17,321 bases of DNA. It comes from Aquificaceae bacterium (GTDB lineage Bacteria; Aquificota; Aquificia; Aquificales; Aquificaceae). The first letter of the stretch is position 1, and each line of letters starts with the position of its first letter. This document shows, one piece after another, positions 1-7,693 of the stretch. The notes beneath the pieces are model-generated. The model searched no databases, had not been told where the DNA came from, and was given only the letters and a program-made list of their open reading frames with translations. The stretch lies in contig JALWEK010000014.1 in NCBI GenBank assembly GCA_027014185.1, positions 1-17,321 of the forward strand. Reading direction: 5' to 3'. Made by a program: the position numbers and the translations under genes.

Positions 1-266
1 TCGTTGATCTCAACCACGACCCCGGTAACCGGGCTGTATATGGGAGCTACGTTCTTGACCGACTCCACGTTGGCGAGGGTTTCCCCCGCCTCCACCTCCT
101 GTTCCTTCTCGGGCAGATCAACATAGCCTATGTCCCCGAGCATTTTCTGAGCGTAGTCCGTTATACCAACCTGGGCCTTACCGTTCCTTATATACGCCCA
201 CTCGTGATCCTTCGTGTAGTATCTGTCTCCCTTTATCAGGTACCCGCCTACCACTATGTCTTCCAT
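1..266 (-). CDS. gcvH: GcvH-like lipoyl carrier protein (3' end outside window)
   Basis: Lipoyl-domain protein of the glycine cleavage H family, partial: 88 residues are visible and the C-terminus lies beyond base 1. It shows the family N-terminus YTKDHEWA (residues 17-24), the GDIGYVDLPE segment (44-53) and the lipoylation site ESVKN, whose Lys71 would carry lipoate, followed by IYSPVTG. The ATG start is preceded by GGAGGAG at 272-278. H proteins shuttle the aminomethyl group in glycine cleavage; close relatives (LbpA) serve the sHdr sulfur-oxidation system instead, and sulfur-oxidising Aquificota carry several paralogues. The sequence alone does not say which role applies. It is the last visible gene of a minus-strand run after the MidA-like methyltransferase, 24 bases upstream. 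A lipoate ligase fusion sits 2.6 kb away. Confidence 0.85.
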   Translation of the reverse strand, partial: MEDIVVGGYLIKGDRYYTKDHEWAYIRNGKAQVGITDYAQKMLGDIGYVDLPEKEQEVEAGETLANVESVKNVAPIYSPVTGVVVEIN

Positions 267-290
267 CTTCACTCCTCCAGAGTATCTATT

Positions 291-1250
291 TTATAAGCCT
301 TTGCTTTGGAATAAAACCTTAAACCTGTCTCCCATGCTGATCAGCATCGTCTTCAAACGGGAGAGTCTCTCCACAGCCTCCGGACTCCCTTCGAAGCTGA
401 GCTCCTCCAACTTGGTTAAGAACCCGGGTATGCTCGCGAGGAAGTTCCTCTGGGAATCGTAGAGAACCGTCTTCAGTCCAAAGTCTTTCCCGTACTCCAT
501 CAGTGCTGAGAAGTTCACCTGCGCGCTTATGTCCATCTCCTCCCCGTATATATCGCCCCTAACGGTATGCCTTTTATACCCGACCACGGTCCCCTCAGGG
601 AACTTGGGAAGCTCCTCGGAGGTGTAGCCGTAATCTACGGCAAGGTGATAACCCCTAACCAGAGCGCCCGCTATCCTCTCCAGGATATCTATACAGTCGA
701 GACACACCTCCACCCTCTGATCCAGGCCTTCGTATCCCATCCTACGAAGGAACTCCTTCACCCTCTCGTTCTGGAGGCTGAGCCAGACCTCATCACCCTT
801 CTCGTTTATATAGAGCTCTCTATCACCCTTTACCACATGAACGGGGAGGGTGTCGAAGAACTCGTTCGAGAGGACCACGCCCTCGATCCTGGGGAGATCC
901 TCGACCCACTCCACCTTATCGAAACCTTCGAGAACCTTCTTCTGTTTTTCTATGAGGTATGGACTCACCTCGTATATCAGGTATCTGATCCTGCCAAACA
1001 GCTCCGGATCCTCTGCCCTGTAGTATGAGAGTATGTCCCTCGCCATAAGGCCCCTGCCGGCTCCGAGCTCCAAAAGAACGGGGCTGCCCAAGCTCTTTAG
1101 GTACGGATGGAGGAACTCTGCGATCGCTTCGCCAAAAGCTCTGTCGAGCTCGGGAGCTGTGAAGAAGTCTCCTTTGGAGGAGAACTTCTCCCTGGGCGAT
1201 CTGTAGTACTCGAGAACCCTCTCCTCCATGAAATCCCTAAAGCTCTTCAT
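291..1250 (-). CDS. MidA/NDUFAF7-type SAM-dependent methyltransferase
   Basis: A 319-residue member of the DUF185/MidA family. Visible marks are the N-terminal SFRDFMEE segment, [18 protein letters not shown] (27-44), the SAM-binding LELGAGRG (60-67) and [10 protein letters not shown], which corresponds to the family NE-x-x-DALPV motif. The eukaryotic relative NDUFAF7 methylates an arginine of complex I subunit NDUFS2; the bacterial substrate is not shown here and a complex I role is inference. It is somewhat shorter than many family members (about 350-400). Its ATG overlaps the LolD stop codon as ATGA, so the two genes are probably translationally coupled. Family call is firm, substrate unknown. 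Confidence 0.85.
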   Translation of the reverse strand: MKSFRDFMEERVLEYYRSPREKFSSKGDFFTAPELDRAFGEAIAEFLHPYLKSLGSPVLLELGAGRGLMARDILSYYRAEDPELFGRIRYLIYEVSPYLIEKQKKVLEGFDKVEWVEDLPRIEGVVLSNEFFDTLPVHVVKGDRELYINEKGDEVWLSLQNERVKEFLRRMGYEGLDQRVEVCLDCIDILERIAGALVRGYHLAVDYGYTSEELPKFPEGTVVGYKRHTVRGDIYGEEMDISAQVNFSALMEYGKDFGLKTVLYDSQRNFLASIPGFLTKLEELSFEGSPEAVERLSRLKTMLISMGDRFKVLFQSKGL

Positions 1251-1909
1251 ACCATAATTCTCCCATCCTTCATCTCGAGTATTCGACTAGTCCTCCTGGC
1301 AAGATGCTCCTCGTGGGTCACCATAACTATAGTCCTGCCCTGCCGGTTGAGCTCTAAGAATATCTCCATCACAACCTCCGTGTTCTTCGAGTCCAGGTTA
1401 CCGGTAGGCTCATCGGCGAGGATCACGGCCGGGTCGTTTGCCAGGGCTCTCGCTACAGCTACCCTCTGCTGCTCTCCTCCCGATAGCTGATAGGGTTTCC
1501 TTTTCTCCTTACCTCTCAGTCCCATGCTTTCAAGGAGCTCCGCCGCCCTGTGAGAAGCCTCTTCCTTCGAGACGCCGAGCTTGAACATGGGAACCATCAC
1601 GTTCTCCAGGGCGCTCAGCTCCGGGAGCAGGTAGTGGAACTGGAATATGAAACCGAGCTTGCTGCTCCTTATCTTCGACAGCTCATCCTCGTTCTCGAAG
1701 TCTATCTCCCTACCCTCGAAGAGAACCTTCCCTTCAGAGGGTCTGTCAAGCAGTCCCATTATGTAGAGGAGAGAGCTCTTTCCGGACCCGGACATTCCCA
1801 CAACGCTTAAGAAATCGCCTCTGTATACGTCCAAATCTATGCCCTTCAGGATCTCCTCACCGTCTATCCGCTTGTAGATTCCTCTCAAGCTCAGGAGCGG
1901 ATCTTCCAT
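1247..1909 (-). CDS. lolD: LolD/MacB-type ABC transporter ATP-binding protein
   Basis: A 220-residue ABC ATPase with Walker [10 protein letters not shown] (38-46), Q-loop [16 protein letters not shown] (from 89), signature LSGGEQQ (142-148), Walker B with D-loop [12 protein letters not shown] (163-174) and H-loop His199. The Q-loop and GNLDS forms are typical of the LolD/MacB/FtsE group that drives LolC/E-like permeases, in which lipoproteins are released from the inner membrane. No permease gene lies in the window, so the partner must be elsewhere. The start at 1909 lies 53 bases inside the GNAT gene, but it is the only one giving the family N-terminus (LLSLRGIYK), so the overlap appears real. 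MacB-type export cannot be excluded. Confidence 0.85.
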   Translation of the reverse strand: MEDPLLSLRGIYKRIDGEEILKGIDLDVYRGDFLSVVGMSGSGKSSLLYIMGLLDRPSEGKVLFEGREIDFENEDELSKIRSSKLGFIFQFHYLLPELSALENVMVPMFKLGVSKEEASHRAAELLESMGLRGKEKRKPYQLSGGEQQRVAVARALANDPAVILADEPTGNLDSKNTEVVMEIFLELNRQGRTIVMVTHEEHLARRTSRILEMKDGRIMV

Positions 1910-2357
1910 CGAGCTTAAGTATAACCGCTATCTCGTCGCAGCTGGGAAACTTGGCACAGTTCACACAGTCGCCCCAGACCTTGTGGGGAAGCACGCTCTT
2001 GTCCACAACGCTGAAGCCAAGACCTTCAAAAAAATCCTTAGCGTAGGTTAGGGAAAAGACCCTACCTATACCCAGATCCCTGGCCTCCTCTATGCAGGCC
2101 TCTACGAGCTTCCTCCCTATCCCTTCCCCCTTTTTGTCCTCCCTAACTGCTAGGCTCCTTATCTCCGCAAGGTCCTCCCAGACTATCTGAAGGGCACAGC
2201 ATCCGATTACCTCTCCGCCCTCCTCGTAAACCCAGAAGTCCCTTATGTGTTCGTATATGGAGCCGATGCTTCTGGGAAGGAGAAGCCCCCTCTGAGCGTA
2301 GGAGTTTACAAGGGAGTGTATAGCTTCGGCGTCCGAGAGCTTGGCCTTTCTCACCAT
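1857..2357 (-). CDS. GNAT N-acetyltransferase, short ArgA-like type
   Basis: A 166-residue GCN5-related acetyltransferase. Beta4-alpha3 with the acetyl-CoA loop is visible as RSLAVREDKKGEGIGRKLVE (67-86), and FFEGLGF (109-115) is the usual C-terminal core motif. The segment LPHKVWGDCVNC followed by Cys140 (123-140) is the tail typical of the stand-alone ArgA-like group often annotated as N-acetylglutamate synthase, so a role in arginine synthesis is plausible but not proven. The three cysteines (131, 134, 140) could bind metal. The last 17 codons overlap the LolD gene, suggesting a C-terminal extension beyond the family core. It heads the operon-like run to lolD, midA-like and gcvH-like genes, with its own promoter candidate directly upstream. 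Confidence 0.8.
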   Translation of the reverse strand: MVRKAKLSDAEAIHSLVNSYAQRGLLLPRSIGSIYEHIRDFWVYEEGGEVIGCCALQIVWEDLAEIRSLAVREDKKGEGIGRKLVEACIEEARDLGIGRVFSLTYAKDFFEGLGFSVVDKSVLPHKVWGDCVNCAKFPSCDEIAVILKLDGRSAPELERNLQADRR

Positions 2358-2366
2358 AGCGGATTT

Positions 2367-2394
2367 AATATAGAATCGGGACGTTCAGCTTCAA
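2367..2394 (-). promoter_or_regulatory. Promoter candidate for the GNAT operon
   Basis: On the minus strand TTGAAG (2394-2389), a 16-base spacer and TATATT (2372-2367) form a good sigma-70-like promoter. The -10 box is only 9 bases from the ATG at 2357, so transcription would begin at or almost at the start codon. No ribosome binding site is visible, which fits a leaderless message. The -35 box abuts the 3' end of the upstream lipoprotein-like gene. Confidence 0.5.
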
Positions 2395-2396
2395 GA

Positions 2397-2870
2397 TCAG
2401 TTGCCCCCGCAGTCTGTTTCCTCCTGGTAATGATCTAGGAGCGTCAGCTTCCTCCCCCCTAAGTCGAGCTCAACAACGGCCCTCTCCTCCTCCTCGTAGC
2501 AGCCCGTTCCTCCGCTCACGAAGTACTCGTAGCCTTTAAGTCTGTAGCCTCCCACCTTCCACTCCTCATCGTAGCGCCAGCCCTCGAGCTCCTCGTAGTC
2601 CCCCGTTTTTACCACGTAGGGATCGGTTCTCTCCTCAGATAACCTCCTCGCCTCCACACCCCTTACCTCCAGGATAAGAGGATCTCTGCCGTCCGGAGAG
2701 TTGTCGTAAACAAGGGTGAAGCTGAGTTCGGGACACTTCACCCTGAGGGTCCCGTGCCAACCGGTTGGATCGTTCACCACACTGCACGAGTCCACCCTGC
2801 TCTCCTCAACGAGGATGGAGCAGGAGAACAAAGACATCAGGGATGCGAGTGGGATGACCTTCGTCAGCAT
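2397..2870 (-). CDS. Hypothetical secreted or lipoprotein-like protein
   Basis: A 157-residue protein I do not recognise. It starts with a hydrophobic stretch, VIPLASLMSLFSCS, resembling a short lipoprotein signal with Cys17; however the residue two before the Cys is Phe, which departs from the usual lipobox, so it may instead be a plain Sec signal. The remainder is rich in Glu, Asp, Tyr and Gly, with cysteines near the start of the mature part and again at GTGCYEEEE and the C-terminal DCGGN, so disulfides are possible. It is divergent from the lipoate ligase fusion and lies just upstream of the GNAT gene in the same direction. A TATATT box (2884-2879) is 8 bases from the ATG. No function proposed. 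Confidence 0.55.
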   Translation of the reverse strand: MLTKVIPLASLMSLFSCSILVEESRVDSCSVVNDPTGWHGTLRVKCPELSFTLVYDNSPDGRDPLILEVRGVEARRLSEERTDPYVVKTGDYEELEGWRYDEEWKVGGYRLKGYEYFVSGGTGCYEEEERAVVELDLGGRKLTLLDHYQEETDCGGN

Positions 2871-2878
2871 AATCTTTA

Positions 2879-2905
2879 AATATACACCTTACACTCTTGT
2901 ATAAT
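2879..2905. promoter_or_regulatory. Divergent promoter region: lipoprotein-like gene / lipoate ligase fusion
   Basis: Two -10-like boxes face opposite ways in a 55-base gap: TATATT on the minus strand (2884-2879), 8 bases before the lipoprotein-like ATG, and TATAAT on the plus strand (2900-2905), 20 bases before the ATG of the fusion gene. Neither has a convincing -35 box at standard spacing. Their overlap means transcription of the two genes could interfere or be co-regulated. Confidence 0.4.
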
Positions 2906-2913
2906 TGCCCTTC

Positions 2914-2919
2914 GGAGGG
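2914..2919 (+). promoter_or_regulatory. Ribosome binding site fixing the fusion start
   Basis: GGAGGG lies 6 bases before ATG at 2926. An in-frame TTG at 2905 would extend the protein by seven residues, but it falls upstream of this site and inside the -10 box, so ATG 2926 is the preferred start. Confidence 0.7.
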
Positions 2920-2925
2920 AAAAGT

Positions 2926-5130
2926 ATGTGGAGAGTTGTATATACAGGTCAGAGGCCCCACCATGAAAACATGGCTCTCGATCAGATAATGCTCGAACTC
3001 AAGTCTGAGGGGAATATACCGAACACGATAAGGTTCCTCCAGTTCAAGCCCGAGTGCGTCCTCATAGGCTACCATCAGGCGGTAGAGCAGGAGGTCAGGG
3101 AGGAGTACACGAGTAGGGAAGGCATAGAGGTGGGAAGGAGGATAACGGGCGGAGGGGCCATATACTTCGACGAGACCCAGATAGGATGGGAGGTTATCGC
3201 CGACAGGAGGGATCTTGGAGATCTCAGCTACGAGGAGATAACACAGAAGATATGCAGGGCAGCTGCGAAGGCCCTTAACAAGCTCGGGGTCAAGGCCGAG
3301 TTCAGGCCGAGGAACGATATAGAGGTGGAAGGGAAGAAGATCTCCGGCACGGGAGGAGTGTTCGAGGGCAGCGCATTCCTCTATCAGGGAACTGTTCTTG
3401 TGGACTTCAACGTTGAGAGGATGCTCAAGTCCCTCCAGATTCCCGTCGAGAAGCTCACCTCAAAGGGTATAAAGGCGGCCGAGGACAGAGTTACCTGGCT
3501 CAAGAGGGAGCTCGGAAGGATACCGGATAAGGAGGAGGTGTTCAGGGCCTTTGTGGAGGCCTTCGAGGAGGAGTTCGGCATAAAAACTGAATGGGAAGAG
3601 CTTACGGAAGAGGAGAAGAGGCTCCTCGAAGAGAAGAAGGACTACTTCAGGAGCGAGGAGTGGATCTACCAGGTCAAGCGGGCACCAGAAAGCTCGGAGA
3701 TGCTCTTCGGTATATACCGGTGCCCGGGTGGGACCTTCAGGGTTTCGGCGAAGGTGGATGCCGAGAGGAACCTGCTACAGCAGGTTGTTATAAACGGGGA
3801 CTTCTTCGTGAACCCGAAGAGGCTCATATACGACCTCGAGGCGTACCTCAAGCACACTCCGGTCCAGGACGTTGAGAGGAGGATCAGAGAGTTCTTCGAA
3901 GGCAGGGACTTCGAGAGCGTGAACCTAACCGTTGATGACTTTGTAGAGGCCGTGATGTTCCCCCTGAGAAAGCTGGAAGCTCAGGACCTGGGAATTAAAA
4001 AAAAAGAACTGAATAAGGTTATAGGAAGTATAGGTGGGAGTCTGAAAGAAAACATAAAGAAGGCGAAGGTAATGCTCCTGCCCTACTGTGCAAAGCCTGC
4101 CTGGTGTGATTACAGACACACGGACGACTGTGGTGAGTGCGGAGGCTGCACGGTGGGCGATCTCTACCGCATGGCCTACGAGAGGGGGATGATCCCGATA
4201 ACGATAACCAGCTTCGAGATGTTAAGAGACACTCTCCAGTGGTGTGCCGAGAACGGATATACCTACATAGGCCACTGCTGTTACGAGTTCTACGAAAAGA
4301 GGTACGAGATATTCAAGAAGGCAAAGGACTGGGGTGCCAACGGCGTTCTCATAGACATAATCGGAACCACCTGTTACGACCTTGGGGTCGAAGAGGAAGA
4401 GAAGGCTTATCACGGAGAGTTCCAGGTGGAGCTCGACCTTTTCGTGGAGGACTCAGAAAAACTACTCTCCCTTAAAGAAAAGGTGGAAGAACACAACGGG
4501 AAGCAGAGAAGGGAAAGGCCAAAACCCTCAGAGCCCTTAAAGGATTTCATACCGGAGTACTACAAGATCCCAAAGGCGGTCTCAGGGCCGGAGGAGGACA
4601 GGACGCGTCTCCCGATAGTGAAGGAAACGGACAAGAACGTGGGCTTTATAAACGGGGACAAGGTAGAGTACGAGAGGGCCTTCGAGCTCGCGGTTAAGAT
4701 GCTCCTTGAGGCTGAAAGGCCCACGATAATAGTAGGTCCACTCGTTCTCTGGAGCTGGAACGAGGAGGCGAGAAAGAAGGCGAAGCTTGTAAGGAAGCTC
4801 AAGGAGCTCTTCCCTAACCTGAACGTCCACGTTCTTCCCGATTACAGGCCCAAGAACAAGAACTTCGATCCTGCGAAGGAGATCGATCCACCCAACCCCC
4901 ACATATCCATACTCCACGGAAAACACGACCTCACACTCATGATAGGGGTCCACTGCTACAGGACGGATTTCGTAATCAGGCTCCTCAAAAAACACACCGA
5001 CACGAAGATAGTTACCCTCTGCAACCTGTACGGGCATCCGGAGGCCGACGTCTCCCTGAGCGGCATGAATCCCCAGAAGCTGGAGGAGTTTGTCAGGAGG
5101 GTTCAAAAACTTCCCTCAGCTCAAGTCTGA
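2926..5130 (+). CDS. Lipoate-protein ligase / DUF116 / CdhB-like fusion protein
   Basis: A 734-residue multi-domain protein, roughly twice the size of ordinary lipoate ligases. Residues about 1-240 are an LplA-type ligase with RRITGGGAIYF (71-81), the catalytic-lysine motif KISG (Lys138) and YQGTVLVDFN (153-162). Residues about 245-355 resemble the LplB/Lip_prot_lig_C accessory domain. Residues about 380-495 match DUF116: cysteines 388, 394, 402, 405 and 408, then a second group at 440, 451, 452 and 483, suggesting Fe-S or zinc binding. After a charged linker, about 580-728 (ERPTIIVGPL, DLTLMIGVHCY, a late NLYGHPEADVSL) resembles the acetyl-CoA synthase/CO dehydrogenase epsilon subunit (CdhB) or the DHS-like middle domain of thiamine enzymes. 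The ligase would attach lipoate to H-like carrier proteins such as the one at 1-266. The roles of the two extra domains are unknown. Confidence 0.85.
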   Translation: MWRVVYTGQRPHHENMALDQIMLELKSEGNIPNTIRFLQFKPECVLIGYHQAVEQEVREEYTSREGIEVGRRITGGGAIYFDETQIGWEVIADRRDLGDLSYEEITQKICRAAAKALNKLGVKAEFRPRNDIEVEGKKISGTGGVFEGSAFLYQGTVLVDFNVERMLKSLQIPVEKLTSKGIKAAEDRVTWLKRELGRIPDKEEVFRAFVEAFEEEFGIKTEWEELTEEEKRLLEEKKDYFRSEEWIYQVKRAPESSEMLFGIYRCPGGTFRVSAKVDAERNLLQQVVINGDFFVNPKRLIYDLEAYLKHTPVQDVERRIREFFEGRDFESVNLTVDDFVEAVMFPLRKLEAQDLGIKKKELNKVIGSIGGSLKENIKKAKVMLLPYCAKPAWCDYRHTDDCGECGGCTVGDLYRMAYERGMIPITITSFEMLRDTLQWCAENGYTYIGHCCYEFYEKRYEIFKKAKDWGANGVLIDIIGTTCYDLGVEEEEKAYHGEFQVELDLFVEDSEKLLSLKEKVEEHNGKQRRERPKPSEPLKDFIPEYYKIPKAVSGPEEDRTRLPIVKETDKNVGFINGDKVEYERAFELAVKMLLEAERPTIIVGPLVLWSWNEEARKKAKLVRKLKELFPNLNVHVLPDYRPKNKNFDPAKEIDPPNPHISILHGKHDLTLMIGVHCYRTDFVIRLLKKHTDTKIVTLCNLYGHPEADVSLSGMNPQKLEEFVRRVQKLPSAQV

Positions 5131-5269
5131 AACCCTTGAAGACCTTTGAGAAGATGAACTTCTTACCCTCCCTAAGACAGCCCTCATCGTGGAGCTTGTA
5201 TCTACCATCTCTGTCAAGGGTGAGAACTTCGATGCATTTCATATCAGGATAAACGAGCCAAAACTCTTT
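5093..5269 (-). pseudogene. Remnant of a Uma2-family (DUF820) PD-(D/E)XK protein
   Basis: In one minus-strand frame 58 codons read KEFWLVYPDMKCIEVL ... SKVFKGFRLELREVFEPS before a stop. This matches the C-terminal third of Uma2 proteins, where the KEYW-hydrophobic-D-P segment follows the nuclease core and the protein ends in a PG-hydrophobic-aspartate-F tail. The catalytic core is missing: the frame closes three codons upstream, where the sequence becomes the 3' end of feoB. The 3' end overlaps the last codons of the lipoate ligase fusion. No ribosome binding site leads into it and the only ATG is internal. It fills the whole gap between these convergent genes and is best read as a decayed gene left by deletion. 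No convincing terminator hairpin is seen here. Confidence 0.6.
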
Positions 5270-7355
5270 AAAACACCATCATCAGCCTGTAAACCACGAA
5301 ACCTACGAGCCAAGCCATCACGAAGCTGTACCCCAGGAATAGTGTGGCTCTGAGCTTACCTATCTCCCTCACCATGACCGCGTAGGTTCCAAGGCAGGAG
5401 GTGTATATGAGTATGAAGACCATGAAGGACATGGCGCTCGCCGGTGTGAAGTCCCTCCTTATGAGCTCCCTCAAAGTATCCTCACCCTCCTCTTCCTCCA
5501 CCTGGAGTGAGGTTATGCTCAGGGTAAAGAGGGAGCCGATGGCATCCCTGAAGGCAAGGCCAAAACCGACGACCTGTTCCCTGAAAGCCTCAGCAGTATC
5601 GAAGCCCTCTTCCCGCGGTTCTATTCCCTCCGCGGAGGTGTATATAGTTCCCATAGAGCTTATAACTATCTCTCTCGCAAGAAATGCAGGTATGAGAGAG
5701 GTGGTGGCCTTCCAGTTGTCTATACCTATGGGTTCGAATACGGGGACGAGAGCCCTACCTACCGAGCCCGCCACACTCTCGGAAGGGTTCTTCACCCCCG
5801 GAGGTAGGTTCAGAAGGAGCCAGATCAGGATGGAGGCCCCGAATATGAGAGTTCCGGCCCTGTAGAGAAAGTCCTTGACGTGAACCCAGACTATAGTTAA
5901 GACCGCTCTCAGGGAGGGAAGCCTGTAGGGTGGAAGCTCCATAACGAAGTGAAGCATAGAGCCCCTGTAAACGGTCTTCCTGAGGAGGAAACCCGTCAGC
6001 AACGCCACCAGTATACCCAACAGATAGAGGAACGTGATCACGAGAGCGGGATGGTTTTTGAAGAAGATAGACACGAAGAAGGCGTACACCACGAGCCTCG
6101 CGGGACAGCTCATGAAGGGGATCATCATTATCACCAGGAGCTTGTCCCTGGTTGATTCCATGGTCCTGGTAGCCACTATAGCCGGGACGTTGCAGCCGAA
6201 ACCAAGTATCAGGGGTATGACGCTCTTCCCGTGGAGCCCGAGCCTGTGCATGAACCTATCCATCAGGAAGGCTACCCGGGGAATGTACCCGGACATCTCG
6301 AGGAAGGTTATGAAAAAGTATAGGGCGGCTATGAGGGGAACGAAGGTGATCACGAACCCCACACCTCCCACTACGGCCTCGGAGAAGAACCTTAGGAACC
6401 AGTCGGGGAGGGCGAGAAGTCCGAGAGCCGAGTATGCCAGGGGCGCAAGGAAGTCGTTTATAAATCCGTCCACCCAGTCCACGAAGGGTGAGGAGAAGTC
6501 GAAGGATAGCTTGAACACCAGGTATATCACCCCTATGAAGATTAGAAAACCCAGGTAAGGGTGGAGGACCACCCTATCTATAACATCCGTTATGTCCCTC
6601 GCGGACACGCCCTTCTTTCTGACCGCTTCCGCAAAAAGTCCGTGTGCGAAGGCGTACCTCTCATCGTTCACTATGTCGTGTATCCCCTTACCCAGCTTGC
6701 TCTCGATCTCCTTCCTGAGCTCTAGGAAGTCCTCACTCTCGGAGAGGAGCTTTATGAGTGTGTGCTTGGTAACGTCCTTCTTCGGCAGGCTCTCGTAAAC
6801 CTTCTGCAAAGCTTTTTCCAGTTCGTCCCCGTAGATCACTGGTTTCGGGATCAGGTTCTTCTCGTAAGCCTCGACCACCGCGGGGAGTATCTTATTAACC
6901 CCTACCCCTGTTCTGCCTATAGTCTTAACCACCTTTACCCCGAGGAGTTCCTCCATCCTCCTATCATCAACCTCCATCCCCAGCTTGTTCGCTTCGTCTA
7001 TCATGTTCAGGACCACAACTGTAGGGATCCCAAACTCGAGGAGCTCGGTTGTCAGGAGAAGGTTACGCTCTATGTTAGGGGTCTCTATTATGTTTAGGAT
7101 TACGTCCGGCCTCTCTTCCTCCAGGAAGTGAACCGCTATCCTCTCATCCTCGGATATGGGCTCGAGGGTGTATATGCCGGGAAGATCAACCAGATGTATC
7201 TCGTAGTCCCCGAATTTAACGACGGCCTCCTTCTTCTCCACGGTAACGCCGGGCCAGTTCCCGACCTTGAGCGAGGTCCCGGCTATCCTGTTCAGTATGG
7301 TCGTCTTCCCTACGTTCGGGTTCCCGGCTATAGCTACCTTTATAACCTTCTTCAT
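5268..7355 (-). CDS. feoB: Ferrous iron transporter FeoB
   Basis: A 695-residue inner-membrane Fe(II) uptake GTPase. The N-terminal G domain shows G1 GNPNVGKT (11-18), the NWPGVTVE switch (33-40), G3 DLPG (57-60) and G4 NMID (117-120), followed by a helical guanine-dissociation-inhibitor-like region and multiple membrane segments. The membrane part includes the family motif GFGCNVPAIVATRTMES. The late motif reads YTSCLGTYAVMVREIG where many FeoB proteins have a YTPC-type sequence, so the Cys is kept but the Pro is replaced. Length is normal for a compact FeoB. It follows feoA by 103 bases; that gap contains a second copy of the inverted repeat found at the feoA promoter. TAAGGA (7368-7363) serves as ribosome binding site. 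Confidence 0.96.
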   Translation of the reverse strand: MKKVIKVAIAGNPNVGKTTILNRIAGTSLKVGNWPGVTVEKKEAVVKFGDYEIHLVDLPGIYTLEPISEDERIAVHFLEEERPDVILNIIETPNIERNLLLTTELLEFGIPTVVVLNMIDEANKLGMEVDDRRMEELLGVKVVKTIGRTGVGVNKILPAVVEAYEKNLIPKPVIYGDELEKALQKVYESLPKKDVTKHTLIKLLSESEDFLELRKEIESKLGKGIHDIVNDERYAFAHGLFAEAVRKKGVSARDITDVIDRVVLHPYLGFLIFIGVIYLVFKLSFDFSSPFVDWVDGFINDFLAPLAYSALGLLALPDWFLRFFSEAVVGGVGFVITFVPLIAALYFFITFLEMSGYIPRVAFLMDRFMHRLGLHGKSVIPLILGFGCNVPAIVATRTMESTRDKLLVIMMIPFMSCPARLVVYAFFVSIFFKNHPALVITFLYLLGILVALLTGFLLRKTVYRGSMLHFVMELPPYRLPSLRAVLTIVWVHVKDFLYRAGTLIFGASILIWLLLNLPPGVKNPSESVAGSVGRALVPVFEPIGIDNWKATTSLIPAFLAREIVISSMGTIYTSAEGIEPREEGFDTAEAFREQVVGFGLAFRDAIGSLFTLSITSLQVEEEEGEDTLRELIRRDFTPASAMSFMVFILIYTSCLGTYAVMVREIGKLRATLFLGYSFVMAWLVGFVVYRLMMVF

Positions 7356-7402
7356 CGTCGGTTCCTTAGAAAGCTATCGGACTCCCGTACGGAGGACCGA
7401 AA

Positions 7403-7429
7403 CAGATATTGAGACAAAATCTCAAAATT
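7403..7429 (-). promoter_or_regulatory. Fur-like operator candidate between feoA and feoB
   Basis: The core TTGAGACAAAATCTCAA (7409-7425) is a perfect inverted repeat TTGAGA-N5-TCTCAA. The surrounding 27 bases match the block at 7694-7720 upstream of feoA at 23 positions. It resembles Fur boxes of the TGAGAAT-N-ATTCTCA form. The copy here lacks the good -10 box of the feoA copy, so it may act as an internal operator, roadblock or weak promoter for feoB. Confidence 0.5.
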
Positions 7430-7458
7430 GGGCGAGGAGGCAGGAGGGGCATACCCTT

Positions 7459-7674
7459 TCAGGCGACCTCTATGAACTTGGCGAGATCTCTGTCTATTAT
7501 GAGTCTCGAGTTGTTCAAACGGAGGAGGTAAACTCTTCCGTTCTTCAGAAGCAGCTTCGACCTCTTACCTTCCTTGAGGCCCATAGCGTAGAGCTTCCTC
7601 ACTATGGGGTTGTCCTTGTCCTTGATCTCCTTTATCGTGAACTCCTGGCCTAGGGGGACCGCGTCGATGTTCAT
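7459..7674 (-). CDS. feoA: FeoA family protein
   Basis: A 71-residue SH3-like FeoA protein, the usual small cytoplasmic partner that supports FeoB in ferrous iron uptake. The pattern PLGQEFTIKEIKD, then KLYAMGLKEG and a late NNSRLIIDRDLAKFIEV matches the family from end to end, and the length is typical (about 70-80). GGAGGAGG at 7689-7682 gives a strong ribosome binding site. A full promoter with an overlapping inverted repeat lies just upstream, and feoB follows on the same strand. Confidence 0.92.
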   Translation of the reverse strand: MNIDAVPLGQEFTIKEIKDKDNPIVRKLYAMGLKEGKRSKLLLKNGRVYLLRLNNSRLIIDRDLAKFIEVA

Positions 7675-7693
7675 CTCTCAACCTCCTCCAAAT

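Noticed and set aside
2905..2925. TTG start for the lipoate ligase fusion
   Set aside because: It precedes the GGAGGG site and falls in the TATAAT box; ATG 2926 has proper spacing.
4582..5106. Long open minus-strand frame (174 codons) opposite the end of the lipoate ligase fusion
   Set aside because: It lies wholly antisense to a well-conserved coding domain, has no ribosome binding site or recognisable motif, and its composition follows from the codon use of the real gene.
5131..5267. Terminator for the convergent ligase fusion and feoB genes
   Set aside because: Only a weak 5-base stem (AGAAG/CTTCT) was found and no T-run follows, so no terminator is claimed.
6034..6558. Plus-strand open frame of 174 codons inside feoB
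   Set aside because: Shadow of the feoB membrane domain; translation is low-complexity Arg/Lys/Met-rich with no family pattern.
7381..7396. Inverted repeat around CCGTACGG between feoA and feoB
   Set aside because: Short and not repeated elsewhere in the window; may be chance in a GC-rich stretch, with no linked T-run.
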